DNA of 64,000 nucleotides, from the NCBI GenBank assembly GCA_937927335.1, contig CALBDU010000079.1, positions 1-64,000 of the forward strand, written 5' to 3'. The stretch is from an uncultured Clostridium sp. (GTDB lineage Bacteria; Bacillota; Clostridia; Clostridiales; Clostridiaceae). Numbering within the stretch: the first letter of the stretch is position 1; every line of letters starts with the position of its first letter. Of the stretch, positions 42,462 through 50,658 are shown piece by piece. The notes below the pieces were generated by a model. The model did no database searches and was not told the origin of the DNA. It was given only the letters and a program-made list of their open reading frames with translations. Both the position numbers and the translations under genes were made by a program.

Positions 42462-43577
42462 TCACACTTTCTTTGCCTTAAGCTCCTTAAGGTCCAGCTG
42501 CCATTTGCCTATATAATCCTTTAGGTCTTGACCTGAGGAATTCTTAGGTGCAACGATAAAGTATAAATTATCTTTATCAAAGAAGGAATAGCTGATATTC
42601 ACCTTATCTACGGGGAAGTTTTTTTCAAAGTTGTAATCTAAAAGATCACCGTTATTTACTTTATATACTCTTAGTAATTTATCAGCAGCAGTTTTTCCGT
42701 ATTGCAGTGCTATATATTTTTCATCCTGTGAAAAGATCATCATTTCAGGCTTACCTTCCTTTATTACGTCTAATACAATAAGCTCCTTACCCACAGGCTT
42801 TTCCTTTACATTACCGTTCTGGCCTCCCATTCCTCCATTGCCGTTACCTCCTTTTTTTTCTGAAGTATCATCACTGCCCTGCACTTCAATTGATTCATCT
42901 ATTTTTACAAAACCTGCAAAAAAACCAGTATCTGCGGCAATAGTGCTGATAGCCAGTTTATTTCCGTCATAAGAGAAGGTCATGGAACCAAAATTATACT
43001 TTGGCACCGGAAGTTTATCCATATGAGCCTTATCCTCTTTAGCAAAGGTATAGCTTGGAATGCTGTTTACATCAAAAACCAGGCTGGTATTGACATTATT
43101 TTTTGATTTAAGCCTGATTTGGCTGTTTATTGGAAATGCCTCCTTAATTGGATTGCTTTTAGTATCATCAACTTTATACTCAAATCCTTCCTTAATAACC
43201 TTAACTACATATTCATCAAGAGCAGCTCTGGAGGTTGCAGTGCTGGATCTGGATACGCGGATTTTGAAAAGCCCTGTATCTCCAACCTTGCTAGTTTCCA
43301 GTATATTGTAGCCCATTATTTTAAATTCGGGATTTTCTTTATCCACGAAATTTTTAAGAAGGTTTTTGGAATAAAATTTTTTGACACCTTCCATATTGCC
43401 TTCTTCCACTGCCTTCATATATGCTTCTACCACATTGGAGGCAGCTTTTATGTCAAATGCTCCCTTCCCGCTTTCCGAAGTTTCCTGATTTTTACTGCAG
43501 GATACGGGAACTATTATACATATGCATAAAAGCAGCAGCATAAACCAGCACCGAGTTTTTCTAATTTTGCAAATCAA
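42462..43577 (-). CDS. Putative lipoprotein of unknown function
   Basis: A 371-residue secreted lipoprotein. The signal sequence ends in a lipobox IVPVSC. It is followed by a region of about 130 residues resembling the NTF2-like/DUF4878 pattern (VVEAYMKAVEEGNMEGVKKFY) and a C-terminal part with WD-like strand repeats (FSYDGNKLAISTI, FSQDEKYIALQYG). A Gly/Asn-rich linker (GGNGNGGMGGQNGN) separates two parts. The TTG start at 43577 is supported by GGTGAT upstream. No enzymatic motif is seen, and the fold assignments are tentative. Confidence 0.78.
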   Translation of the reverse strand: MICKIRKTRCWFMLLLLCICIIVPVSCSKNQETSESGKGAFDIKAASNVVEAYMKAVEEGNMEGVKKFYSKNLLKNFVDKENPEFKIMGYNILETSKVGDTGLFKIRVSRSSTATSRAALDEYVVKVIKEGFEYKVDDTKSNPIKEAFPINSQIRLKSKNNVNTSLVFDVNSIPSYTFAKEDKAHMDKLPVPKYNFGSMTFSYDGNKLAISTIAADTGFFAGFVKIDESIEVQGSDDTSEKKGGNGNGGMGGQNGNVKEKPVGKELIVLDVIKEGKPEMMIFSQDEKYIALQYGKTAADKLLRVYKVNNGDLLDYNFEKNFPVDKVNISYSFFDKDNLYFIVAPKNSSGQDLKDYIGKWQLDLKELKAKKV

Positions 43578-43699
43578 TTAGTATCACCCACTTCCATTAA
43601 CTAAGGTTATTTCAGGATTAGTTTTGCCTAAAAATAAAAATTTTATTATTAATGAAAAAAGTATATAATAAATTTACAAATGTATTAGAGGTGTTTAAA

Positions 43700-44599
43700 A
43701 TGCTTGACATACTAAAAAAATGTGAATTATGCCCAAGAAACTGTCAGGTCAACAGACTGGAGGGACAACTTGGCTACTGCAGATCCGGCAGTGCTGTGAA
43801 AATTGCAAAGGCATACCTGCATCAATGGGAAGAGCCATGCATATCAGGGGTTAGAGGATCTGGTACAGTATTCTTTTCAAACTGCAACCTCCATTGTGTC
43901 TTCTGCCAAAACTACAAGATAAGCCAGGAGTCTTATGGAAGGGAGCTTACCATCGAAGAACTTGGTGAAATATTTCTGGGCCTGCAGGCAAAAGGAGCTC
44001 ATAATATAAATCTGGTAACTCCAACCCATTATGTTCCTCAGATAATAGAAGCCATAAAAATTGCCAAAAGAGGCGGCCTTAATATGCCTGTGCTTTATAA
44101 TACCAACAGCTATGAAAACATCAATACCATCAAATCCTTAAGGGGCACTGTGGATGTTTACCTGGCTGACCTCAAATATTATAAGGATGATTATGCAATA
44201 AAGTATTCTTCTGTTAAGGACTACTTTTTTCATGCTGCCAGGGCAATAGATGAAATGTACCGACAAGCCGGTAAAATAGAATTCAGCGATGATGGAATGA
44301 TAAGGAAAGGACTTATAGTACGACATTTGATGCTCCCTGGATTATTGTTCGATACGAAAAAAGTCATTGATTATATATACAACACCTATGGGGATAATGT
44401 ATACATAAGCCTCATGAATCAATATACCCCCATGTACAAGGCAGATAAGTATCCTGAAATTTACAAAAAATTAAAACCTAAGCATTACGAATCAATTATC
44501 GAATACTGCTTAGGTTTAGGAATAAAAAATGCTTTTATTCAGGATTCCGGCACTGCCAGTGAAGCTTTTGTGCCTGATTTTGATTTAAAGGGTATCTAA
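43700..44599 (+). CDS. Radical SAM protein, PflA-like (COG1313)
   Basis: A 299-residue radical-SAM enzyme related to pyruvate formate-lyase activases. The leading Cys-rich part CELCPRNCQVNRLEGQLGYC is followed by the radical-SAM motif SNCNLHCVFCQNYKIS (CxxxCxxC with the aromatic after the third position). The rest forms a TIM barrel (INLVTPTHYVPQIIEA, DVYLADLKYY). The ATG at 43700 has GAGGTG upstream; an earlier in-frame start at 43652 lacks one. No partner glycyl-radical enzyme is nearby, so the substrate is unknown. Its stop overlaps that of the opposing regulator gene. Confidence 0.87.
   Translation: MLDILKKCELCPRNCQVNRLEGQLGYCRSGSAVKIAKAYLHQWEEPCISGVRGSGTVFFSNCNLHCVFCQNYKISQESYGRELTIEELGEIFLGLQAKGAHNINLVTPTHYVPQIIEAIKIAKRGGLNMPVLYNTNSYENINTIKSLRGTVDVYLADLKYYKDDYAIKYSSVKDYFFHAARAIDEMYRQAGKIEFSDDGMIRKGLIVRHLMLPGLLFDTKKVIDYIYNTYGDNVYISLMNQYTPMYKADKYPEIYKKLKPKHYESIIEYCLGLGIKNAFIQDSGTASEAFVPDFDLKGI
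44474..44517 (-). terminator. Terminator of the regulator operon, embedded in the opposing radical-SAM gene
   Basis: AAACCTAAGCA (44474-44484) pairs with TGCTTAGGTTT (44507-44517) across a 22-nt loop. The minus strand then runs into TTAATTTTTTG. It lies about 80 nt past the regulator stop codon, inside the coding region of the plus-strand gene. Confidence 0.7.
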
Positions 44600-45267
44600 A
44601 GGGTTATCTCCAGTCTTTCCAGCTTTGCTATTACCTTAATATCCTTTATTTCTGCAGTTTCAGTCTTAACCACGCCCTTATTGCTTATTATAAGGGCTTT
44701 GTTGTTGTCAAGCCTTTTTAGCTGCCTTACGGATCTATTATCTCCATATTGTATCAAGGATATGGAATTATTGAAGAACTCATTTGTTGCTTGTGCAAAA
44801 GCCATATCACCCTTGGCTATCCTAAAACCCAGCATATCATCGTCCTCAATTTCAAGGTAAAATACTTTATCCTGATTATGTCCTTCAATTTTGTTATTTA
44901 ACAAAGGCATTTGCCTTGCCCCTTTTATCCTGGTCAGACTATAATCATAGATAGGCACACTTTTTATTACTGAAGCAAATGCCTCATTCCATACATCATT
45001 TATCTGTTCAGGTTTATCCTTTTTAACACTTTGCTTTTGTACCTTTTCTTCCTTATAGACCTGTTCTTCAAAAGACATAGTTATGTCGTTCATATCTTTG
45101 CCTAGTACCTTTGACAGCCTGTCAATAAGGTCCTGATTTATTATTTTTCTTCCGGTTTCAACTTCATTAACGAAGCCTTCAGCAACGCCAAGCTTTTTTG
45201 CAAGCTGTTTTTGGCTCATTCCTGCATTTATTCTGGCCTGCTTAACATTTTCTCCAACCCTGCTCAT
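44596..45267 (-). CDS. XRE-type regulator with S24-like C-terminal domain
   Basis: A 223-residue regulator. The N-terminal Cro/CI-type helix-turn-helix (about 4-58: VKQARINAGMSQKQLAKKLG, VAEGFVNEVETGRKI) is followed by a linker. The C-terminal half resembles the LexA/S24 peptidase fold (VFYLEIEDDDMLGFRIAKGDM, VRQLKRLDNN). In active S24 peptidases a Ser follows the first Asp; here that position is Asp144 (DDDM), while a Lys equivalent (Lys184) is present. It is therefore probably not self-cleaving. The ATG at 45267 has GGAGG five bases upstream. It is adjacent to DUF3783 in a likely operon. Confidence 0.82.
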   Translation of the reverse strand: MSRVGENVKQARINAGMSQKQLAKKLGVAEGFVNEVETGRKIINQDLIDRLSKVLGKDMNDITMSFEEQVYKEEKVQKQSVKKDKPEQINDVWNEAFASVIKSVPIYDYSLTRIKGARQMPLLNNKIEGHNQDKVFYLEIEDDDMLGFRIAKGDMAFAQATNEFFNNSISLIQYGDNRSVRQLKRLDNNKALIISNKGVVKTETAEIKDIKVIAKLERLEITL

Positions 45268-45268
45268 A

Positions 45269-45652
45269 TTATCCTCCAATTTTATTGTGCAGCTTATGCC
45301 ACTTTCTCTCCTCTGACAGATGGTTTACAAGCCTTTCAAAGGTCCAGTTTACAGAAGTCTCTGTGACAACCGCCAATATTGGCATTTCTGTAAAGCCTGA
45401 CCTGAAAAGCCTGATAGCCTTTTCTAATTCACTATCACTGAAGTTATTGAACAAAATAATCTTATCCTCAGGCATGCTGCAGTTATATACCTCGAAAGCA
45501 TGCCCATTCAATATTTCCTTTACTGTCATTTTACCCATGGTGTTTTTTATTTCCTTTACCGACGGAAAACCAGCCTCTTTTGCAATGATATCAATCCGTT
45601 TTCCTTCTTCCTCATCAAAACCATAGCTCAAAACCAGTTTATCATTATTCAA
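45269..45652 (-). CDS. DUF3783 domain protein
   Basis: A 127-residue protein with the DUF3783 pattern near the C-terminal half (IILFNNFSDSELEKAIRLFRS, PILAVVTETSVNWTFERLVNHL). The N-terminal part (DKLVLSYGFDEEEGKRIDII) is a small alpha/beta unit. Function unknown. It lies directly upstream of the XRE regulator (one base between them), so the two are cotranscribed and probably function together. Confidence 0.82.
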   Translation of the reverse strand: MNNDKLVLSYGFDEEEGKRIDIIAKEAGFPSVKEIKNTMGKMTVKEILNGHAFEVYNCSMPEDKIILFNNFSDSELEKAIRLFRSGFTEMPILAVVTETSVNWTFERLVNHLSEERKWHKLHNKIGG

Positions 45653-45678
45653 TAATATCCCTCCCGGAGCATCACATT

Positions 45679-46194
45679 TTAAACAGTTTCGGGGTCATCA
45701 TACTGTATATCGAAGGTATCCACAGTAACCTCTTCCATAACCTGATCCTCATAAGGTTTATCCCTGAAGTCCCTTTTAGCCGCTACAATCTCGTCTGCTG
45801 TTTCAAAGCCTTCAGTAAGTTTACCAAAGGCAGCATACTGTCCATCCAAATGGGGAGCATCCTCCACCATTATGAAAAACTGACTTCCTGCAGAGTTAGG
45901 ACTCATTGATCTGGCCATAGACAATACACCCTTGGTGTGGTTCAAGCTGTTATCAAAACCATTGGCCTTGAATTCTCCTTTAATTGAATATCCAGGGCCA
46001 CCCATACCTGTTCCATTGGGACAGCCTCCCTGAATCATAAAACCAGGTATAACCCTATGGAAAACAAGCCCGTTGTAGTAGCCTTTATTCACCAGGCTGA
46101 TAAAATTTTTTACTGTATTTGGTGCAATTTCAGGGTAAAGTTCTGCTTTCATAACTTTTCCTGAATTCATCTTAATTGTTACTATAGGATTCAT
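45679..46194 (-). CDS. Cyclophilin-type peptidyl-prolyl isomerase
   Basis: Cytoplasmic PPIase of 171 residues. Signatures: NFISLVNKGYYNGLVFHRVIPGFMIQGG (catalytic Arg in FHRV), SMARSMSPNSAGSQFFIM and HLDGQYAAFGKLTEGF. No signal peptide, so it acts in the cytosol. It follows a sensory hydrogenase gene and stands alone; the ATG has GGAGGAA upstream. Confidence 0.93.
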   Translation of the reverse strand: MNPIVTIKMNSGKVMKAELYPEIAPNTVKNFISLVNKGYYNGLVFHRVIPGFMIQGGCPNGTGMGGPGYSIKGEFKANGFDNSLNHTKGVLSMARSMSPNSAGSQFFIMVEDAPHLDGQYAAFGKLTEGFETADEIVAAKRDFRDKPYEDQVMEEVTVDTFDIQYDDPETV

Positions 46195-46288
46195 ATTTGT
46201 TCCTCCATTCTAATTATGATAAAAGATAGATCATACACTATAAACATAATAAATTATACATTAAAATTTATATAATGAAAATACATGG

Positions 46289-47986
46289 TTAATTACCTTG
46301 TATAAACTTTTTAAGTTTTGTTAAGGTTACCTTCGTTTCTGCTGTTGTTTCTCCAAGAAGGCTTGCTATCTCATGTGCTACCCTCATTTGCTTTTCAATT
46401 ACATCCTGAGCAGCATTCAGCGTGTTTTCCCTTACATTCATCAGCTCAATTTTATTTCTTTCCTCCTCCATAATATCATCCATCGTCACAAGAATTATGC
46501 TGTGTTTCTCCAGGTAAACTATGTTTTGTACAAATATTCCATTATATTGAGGATATTCAACCCTTTTTCCAAGTATATTTTCCTTATTGTATTTAACCTG
46601 GATTATATCACTGGAGTCTATAATCACTGATACATTTTTACCTTTGATATTTTCACCGGTCACCGAAAAGGCTCTTTCTGCCGCAGGGTTAATTTCAACT
46701 ATATTAAGATTTTCATCTATAATCATGATAATATTTGGGCTGTTTTTAAATATAACATTTGTTATATTTTCCGCTTTTCCCCTCATAAAGTTGAGACACA
46801 TTTCAATTTCCGCCATACCAAGGCATACAGCCCTGGCTTTATCTCTGCAGGTGCTATAGCCGCACACCCCGCAGTTCAACTCATCATGCATGTCAAATTT
46901 GCCCATAAGCTTCATAACTCTTTGTATGTCCTCTTCTTTTACATAAACTGATGATATGCCCTTATCAAAAAAACTTCTGGAAAAACTTAAAGTCATCTTA
47001 TCATTATGAACAATTCCCCTGTTTTTAACATAGTTGGTTACTTTTTTTCTTCTTGAAAAAAAATCCCTTGATTCTCTTGCCAGATTAGGTCCTCCTATGC
47101 AATTACCTCTGCATGCACTAACATCCACAAACACATCCTGAACCTTGCCATCTTTTAGTTCCTCAAATATTTCCATGCAGTGGTTTATTCCATTTACAGA
47201 AATTATATCCATATTCTTTTCACTTATCAACTGCTTTAAACTAACGGATTCACCTTCACCAATATGATATCCCATTGCCGGGGAAGCATAATTTTTATAC
47301 GGCATTTCTTCTTTGATAGAGGCAATATCTATATTTGATCCTGAAATCCATCTATGTATCTCATCAAAACTCAAAACAGCATCTATGATATTGGCATTTT
47401 TAAAATCCCCTGCTTCGAACTTTCTGGAAACGCAGGGTCCTATAAATACGGTATATGCATCACTGCCATAATTCTTTTTCAGTATTTTTCCATGAGCAAC
47501 CATGGGGGAATCCAATGGAATAAGGTACTTTATAAGCTCCGGATAGTATTTTTCAACCAGATAATTAGCTGAAGGGCAGCAGGTTGAAATTAGAATTCTG
47601 CTGCTGCTTTTTTTGATGTACTGGGAATAAATATCGTCCATAGCCTCTATAGCTATGGAACTTTCCTCCACCTCATTAAACCCAAGCTTTTTTATTGCAG
47701 CTATAACCTTTTGCTCATCCATATCTGGAAAGTAACTGAGGAATGATGGATCTATACTGGCTATTACCTGTTTCCCAAGCTTTATAGCTTGTTTTACTTT
47801 ATACAGATCACTTTGAATAAAGCTTGCATTTTGAGGACAGTTATAAAGACAGTGCCCGCACTTTATACATCTTTCTTCTACAATTTGTGCCTGCTGATTT
47901 TTAAACTTAATTGCTTTTACAGGACAGGATCTTAAACATTTATAACAATTTTTACAATTAGCTTTGGAAAAATTTATATGTGCCAT
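46289..47986 (-). CDS. Sensory [FeFe]-hydrogenase-like protein with Fe-S and PAS domains
   Basis: A 565-residue multi-domain protein. Two ferredoxin-type [4Fe-4S] motifs (C11-C21 and C40-C50) are followed by an H-cluster domain with L1 STCCPS (134-139), L2 GPCVSRKFE (183-191) and L3 SACRGNCIGGP (290-300). A four-Cys Fe-S domain (CGVCGYSTCRDKARAVC, 372-388), a PAS domain (about 405-520) and a helical C-terminus follow. This matches the putative H2-sensing group (HydS). Gly183 and Ser290 replace the Met residues of catalytic enzymes, and Arg188 replaces the CN-binding Lys. No partner phosphatase or kinase is adjacent. The ATG has AAGGAGA upstream. Confidence 0.86.
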   Translation of the reverse strand: MAHINFSKANCKNCYKCLRSCPVKAIKFKNQQAQIVEERCIKCGHCLYNCPQNASFIQSDLYKVKQAIKLGKQVIASIDPSFLSYFPDMDEQKVIAAIKKLGFNEVEESSIAIEAMDDIYSQYIKKSSSRILISTCCPSANYLVEKYYPELIKYLIPLDSPMVAHGKILKKNYGSDAYTVFIGPCVSRKFEAGDFKNANIIDAVLSFDEIHRWISGSNIDIASIKEEMPYKNYASPAMGYHIGEGESVSLKQLISEKNMDIISVNGINHCMEIFEELKDGKVQDVFVDVSACRGNCIGGPNLARESRDFFSRRKKVTNYVKNRGIVHNDKMTLSFSRSFFDKGISSVYVKEEDIQRVMKLMGKFDMHDELNCGVCGYSTCRDKARAVCLGMAEIEMCLNFMRGKAENITNVIFKNSPNIIMIIDENLNIVEINPAAERAFSVTGENIKGKNVSVIIDSSDIIQVKYNKENILGKRVEYPQYNGIFVQNIVYLEKHSIILVTMDDIMEEERNKIELMNVRENTLNAAQDVIEKQMRVAHEIASLLGETTAETKVTLTKLKKFIQGN

Positions 47987-48077
47987 TTTACTCTCCTTAG
48001 TAAATTCAAAATATTATGTACATTTAAATATTTTGACACATATTTAAAACCAATGTCAATAATTGATAAAATAAAAA

Positions 48078-48098
48078 CAGGAGACTTTTAGTCTCCTG
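48078..48098 (-). terminator. Intrinsic terminator of ilvA
   Basis: CAGGAGACT/AGTCTCCTG with a 3-nt loop, followed on the minus strand by TTTTTATTTTATC, just after the threonine ammonia-lyase stop codon. Confidence 0.85.
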
Positions 48099-48104
48099 CA
48101 AGAA

Positions 48105-49319
48105 TTATTTTATTATCTGAATATTATATCCTTTAGAAATTAGCTCATTTATAAGGCTCTTACCATGCTCTGGTGATTCTGCAGTTACTTCAAAGTTTAC
48201 ATTTGCATAGTCTAATCCTTTTTCATTCCAGTTATTATCCTGTCTTGCGGTTACTACATTGCCGCCTAGTCTGCTTATTTCTGATATAAGAGTTCCCAGC
48301 TGACCAACTTTATCTGCAAGCTCTACCTGGAATCTGATTCTTCTATCCTGTAAAACAAGCTCTCTTTCTATTATTTTAGCTGCAGTTGCGATGTCAACAT
48401 TTCCTCCGCTTACTAAAGCTACTACATTCTTGCCCTTCACTCCGGAAATCTTTCCTGCTAAAAGTGCTGCCATAGGTGCTGCTCCTGATCCCTCAGTAAC
48501 AAGCTTATTTCTTTCCATCAGGTTGAACATAGCGTTTGCTATTTCATTTTCGGTTACTGTCACTACTTCATCAACATACTTTTTTATATATTCAAAGCAT
48601 AGAGAACCAGGTGTAGCTACTGAAATTCCATCTGCCAGGGATTTAACTCCAGGCAAAGTTACAATTTCATTCTTTTCCAGGGAAGCCTTTGTGGATGCTA
48701 TAACCTCAGGCTGGATTCCTATAACTCTTATTTCTGGCTTTAATGATTTAACAGCTGTGGCTATACCTGAAATAAGTCCGCCGCCGCCAATTGGAACCAG
48801 GATTATATCTGCTTCTGGAAGATCTTCAAGTATTTCAAGACCTATGGTTCCCTGTCCTGCCATTAAATCCACATCATTAAATGGATGAAGGTATGTAGCC
48901 CCTGTTTCCTTCTGTAATTCTACGGCTTTGGCAGCTGCATCATCAAATACCTGACCTGACTGAACAACTTCAGCACCATAGCCTCTTGTTGCCTGAACCT
49001 TAGCCTGAGGTGCAGTTACCGGCATTACTATTGTAGATTTAACTCCGAAGGCTGTAGCTGCATAAGCAACTCCCTGAGCATGATTTCCAGCAGAAGAAGC
49101 TATTACTCCTTTGCTTTTTTCCTCTTCTGTAAGGCACACAAGCTTGTTGTATGCTCCTCTAAGCTTGAAGGCTCCTGTTTTCTGCTTGTTTTCACACTTT
49201 AAGTAAATATTGCAGTCACACTTATTTGAAAATGTGCTGGTGAAAAAAAGCGGTGTCCTTCTAACAACTCCTTTAATGTTTTGTTGTGCTTCCTTGATTT
49301 TGTTTAAATTTAATTCCAT
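48105..49319 (-). CDS. ilvA: Threonine ammonia-lyase with ACT domain
   Basis: PLP enzyme (fold type II) that converts threonine to 2-oxobutyrate. The 404 residues have the PLP-Lys motif KTGAFKLRGAYNKL (Lys47 region), the phosphate-binding loop IGGGGLISGIATAV and SSAGNHAQGVAYAA. The C-terminal ACT regulatory domain (about 330-404: RFQVELADKVGQLGTLISEISRLGG) makes allosteric control by Ile, Val or another metabolite likely. It could serve isoleucine synthesis or fermentation (tdcB role). The ATG has GGAGGGG upstream. Confidence 0.92.
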   Translation of the reverse strand: MELNLNKIKEAQQNIKGVVRRTPLFFTSTFSNKCDCNIYLKCENKQKTGAFKLRGAYNKLVCLTEEEKSKGVIASSAGNHAQGVAYAATAFGVKSTIVMPVTAPQAKVQATRGYGAEVVQSGQVFDDAAAKAVELQKETGATYLHPFNDVDLMAGQGTIGLEILEDLPEADIILVPIGGGGLISGIATAVKSLKPEIRVIGIQPEVIASTKASLEKNEIVTLPGVKSLADGISVATPGSLCFEYIKKYVDEVVTVTENEIANAMFNLMERNKLVTEGSGAAPMAALLAGKISGVKGKNVVALVSGGNVDIATAAKIIERELVLQDRRIRFQVELADKVGQLGTLISEISRLGGNVVTARQDNNWNEKGLDYANVNFEVTAESPEHGKSLINELISKGYNIQIIK

Positions 49320-49358
49320 TTTGACCCCTCCGATATAATATTATAAACGTTTTCAGAA

Positions 49359-49393
49359 AAAAACATAAAAGCTTAATTACATATTATGTTTTT
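49359..49393 (-). promoter_or_regulatory. AT-rich hairpin with T run in the ilvA leader
   Basis: Minus-strand AAAAACATAA and TTATGTTTTT pair across a 15-nt loop and are followed by TTTC in the ilvA 5' region. It could be an attenuator, but the stem has only one C-G pair. I see no T-box or leader peptide. Confidence 0.35.
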
Positions 49394-49440
49394 CCCTTTT
49401 ATCCTATAAAGTATGATATCGTTATCATTCTATGTAATTT

Positions 49441-49470
49441 ATTATACCATATGTATAATATATTGCACAA
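49441..49470 (-). promoter_or_regulatory. Putative promoter of ilvA
   Basis: Minus-strand TTGTGC (49465-49470) and TATAAT (49441-49446) with 18-bp spacing; perfect -10 box, 4/6 -35 box. The leader would be about 115 nt. Confidence 0.5.
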
Positions 49471-49488
49471 TAGTTTTATAAATAAATT

Positions 49489-49513
49489 TAAGCCCTAACA
49501 AAGTTAAGGCTTA
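49489..49513 (-). terminator. Probable terminator of murI
   Basis: TAAGCCCTAAC and GTTAAGGCTTA pair with one mismatch and a 3-nt loop, followed on the minus strand by AATTTATTTAT. The stem includes the murI stop codon. Confidence 0.55.
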
Positions 49514-50280
49514 CCTAAAAGTTTATATGAAAGCTCTATTATTTCGGGATCCTCAATAGAATTGTATATTTTTACATATCCCTTCTGTTTGCTTTTATTC
49601 ATCATCTTATTTTTTATGAGCTGCCTTTTTAACTGCCTGGCTGTTCCTTCGCTGCCATCTATAATTGCTGTATCTTGCCCAAGCAGTTTTGACAGAGAAT
49701 CCTTAATAAAAGGATAGTGGGTGCATCCTAATACTACTGCCCCAATGCCTTCATTCAAATATGGAGCAAGTTTTTTATTGAGGTAATTATCTATTTCTCT
49801 GCCTTCTGTTACGCCGCCTTCAATAAGTTCAACAAGTCCCGGACACGGCAGTGGCTGGATATCTGCTTCCTTATAATATCTTTTCATCAGATTGCTGAAT
49901 TTCTTTTCGGCCAGAGTCATGGTAGTGGCCATAATAATTATCTTTCCTTTTTTGCTGTATTCCATAGCAGGCTTTAAAGCTGGTTCGATACCTATAATTG
50001 GAATATTGCTTATTGTTCCCCTTAAATCCTCTATGGCAGCACTGGTAGCTGTATTGCAGGCTATTACCACTGCCTTAACATCCATACCCAGCAAAAAATT
50101 CACAGCCTTGAATGTGAGCTTTTTTACCTCTTCCACCGTTTTTATACCATAAGGGGCATTCCCGGAGTCACCGAAATATATGTAGTTTTCCTCAGGCAGC
50201 TGCTTAACAGCTTCTCTCAATACACTGATGCCACCTACACCGGAATCAAAAAAGCCTATTGGCTTCAATTCTTGCTTCAT
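49504..50280 (-). CDS. murI: Glutamate racemase
   Basis: Makes D-Glu for peptidoglycan. The 258 residues contain the two catalytic Cys motifs AVVIACNTATSAAIEDLRG (first Cys) and GAVVLGCTHYPFI (second Cys), and the N-terminal IGFFDSGVGGISVLREA. ATG start; the upstream gene-free region separates it from the divergent glutamine synthetase. Confidence 0.95.
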   Translation of the reverse strand: MKQELKPIGFFDSGVGGISVLREAVKQLPEENYIYFGDSGNAPYGIKTVEEVKKLTFKAVNFLLGMDVKAVVIACNTATSAAIEDLRGTISNIPIIGIEPALKPAMEYSKKGKIIIMATTMTLAEKKFSNLMKRYYKEADIQPLPCPGLVELIEGGVTEGREIDNYLNKKLAPYLNEGIGAVVLGCTHYPFIKDSLSKLLGQDTAIIDGSEGTARQLKRQLIKNKMMNKSKQKGYVKIYNSIEDPEIIELSYKLLGKP

Positions 50281-50432
50281 TATACCACCCCATTTTAACT
50301 ATACCATTATTTATGATACCACTTTTAAAATCACATATCAACACAGTATAAATATGCATTATTTTTTATAAAATCTTCAATTAATTTTATTTGGTTCATT
50401 GAATTCGGTTATTTCACATATTTAAAAATTTC

Positions 50433-50522
50433 ACCTGGTACCATTAAATAAATAATAACTGAAAACGTTGTGTTTTCAGTTATTATTGCCATATCATAAT
50501 TTAATGCAGCTTTTAACCAGGT
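50433..50522. repeat. Nested inverted repeats (long imperfect hairpin)
   Basis: Three complementary pairs nest inside each other: ACCTGGT (50433-50439) with ACCAGGT (50516-50522), CATTAAAT (50442-50449) with ATTTAATG (50499-50506), and a perfect 16-bp inner stem (50451-50466 with 50472-50487) around a GTTGT loop. It lies upstream of the glutamine synthetase promoter and is not in its leader. Confidence 0.75.
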
Positions 50523-50562
50523 CTATTAAAAATTTAAGGAATCCTTTACCCGGTGCTAGCTC

Positions 50563-50591
50563 TTGACTTATTCATATATTAATTATAAAAT
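50563..50591 (+). promoter_or_regulatory. Promoter of the glutamine synthetase gene
   Basis: TTGACT (50563-50568) and TAAAAT (50586-50591) with 17-bp spacing. TATAAA at 50584-50589 is an alternative -10 (15-bp spacing). The leader is about 60 nt. Confidence 0.6.
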
Positions 50592-50658
50592 CATGAATAT
50601 ATTAGTATAGAAAAACAGAGTATAACAGCTCTTTTATAATTTTTTATGGAGGTACCCT

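Larger units (their letters stand above)
50281..50658. other. Gene-free interval between divergent murI and glutamine synthetase genes
   Basis: Holds a set of three nested inverted repeats (50433-50522) and the promoter for the glutamine synthetase gene. No ORF of convincing coding character was seen. AT-rich elsewhere. Confidence 0.7.

Noticed and set aside
49320..49503. T-box or other amino-acid riboswitch before ilvA
   Set aside because: The leader is only about 115 nt, and I see no specifier stem or T-box sequence; only a weak AT-rich hairpin with a T run is present.
50433..50522. Glutamine riboswitch before the glutamine synthetase gene
   Set aside because: The structure lies upstream of the promoter boxes, so it would not be in the mRNA leader; the known glnA motif is not recognisable.
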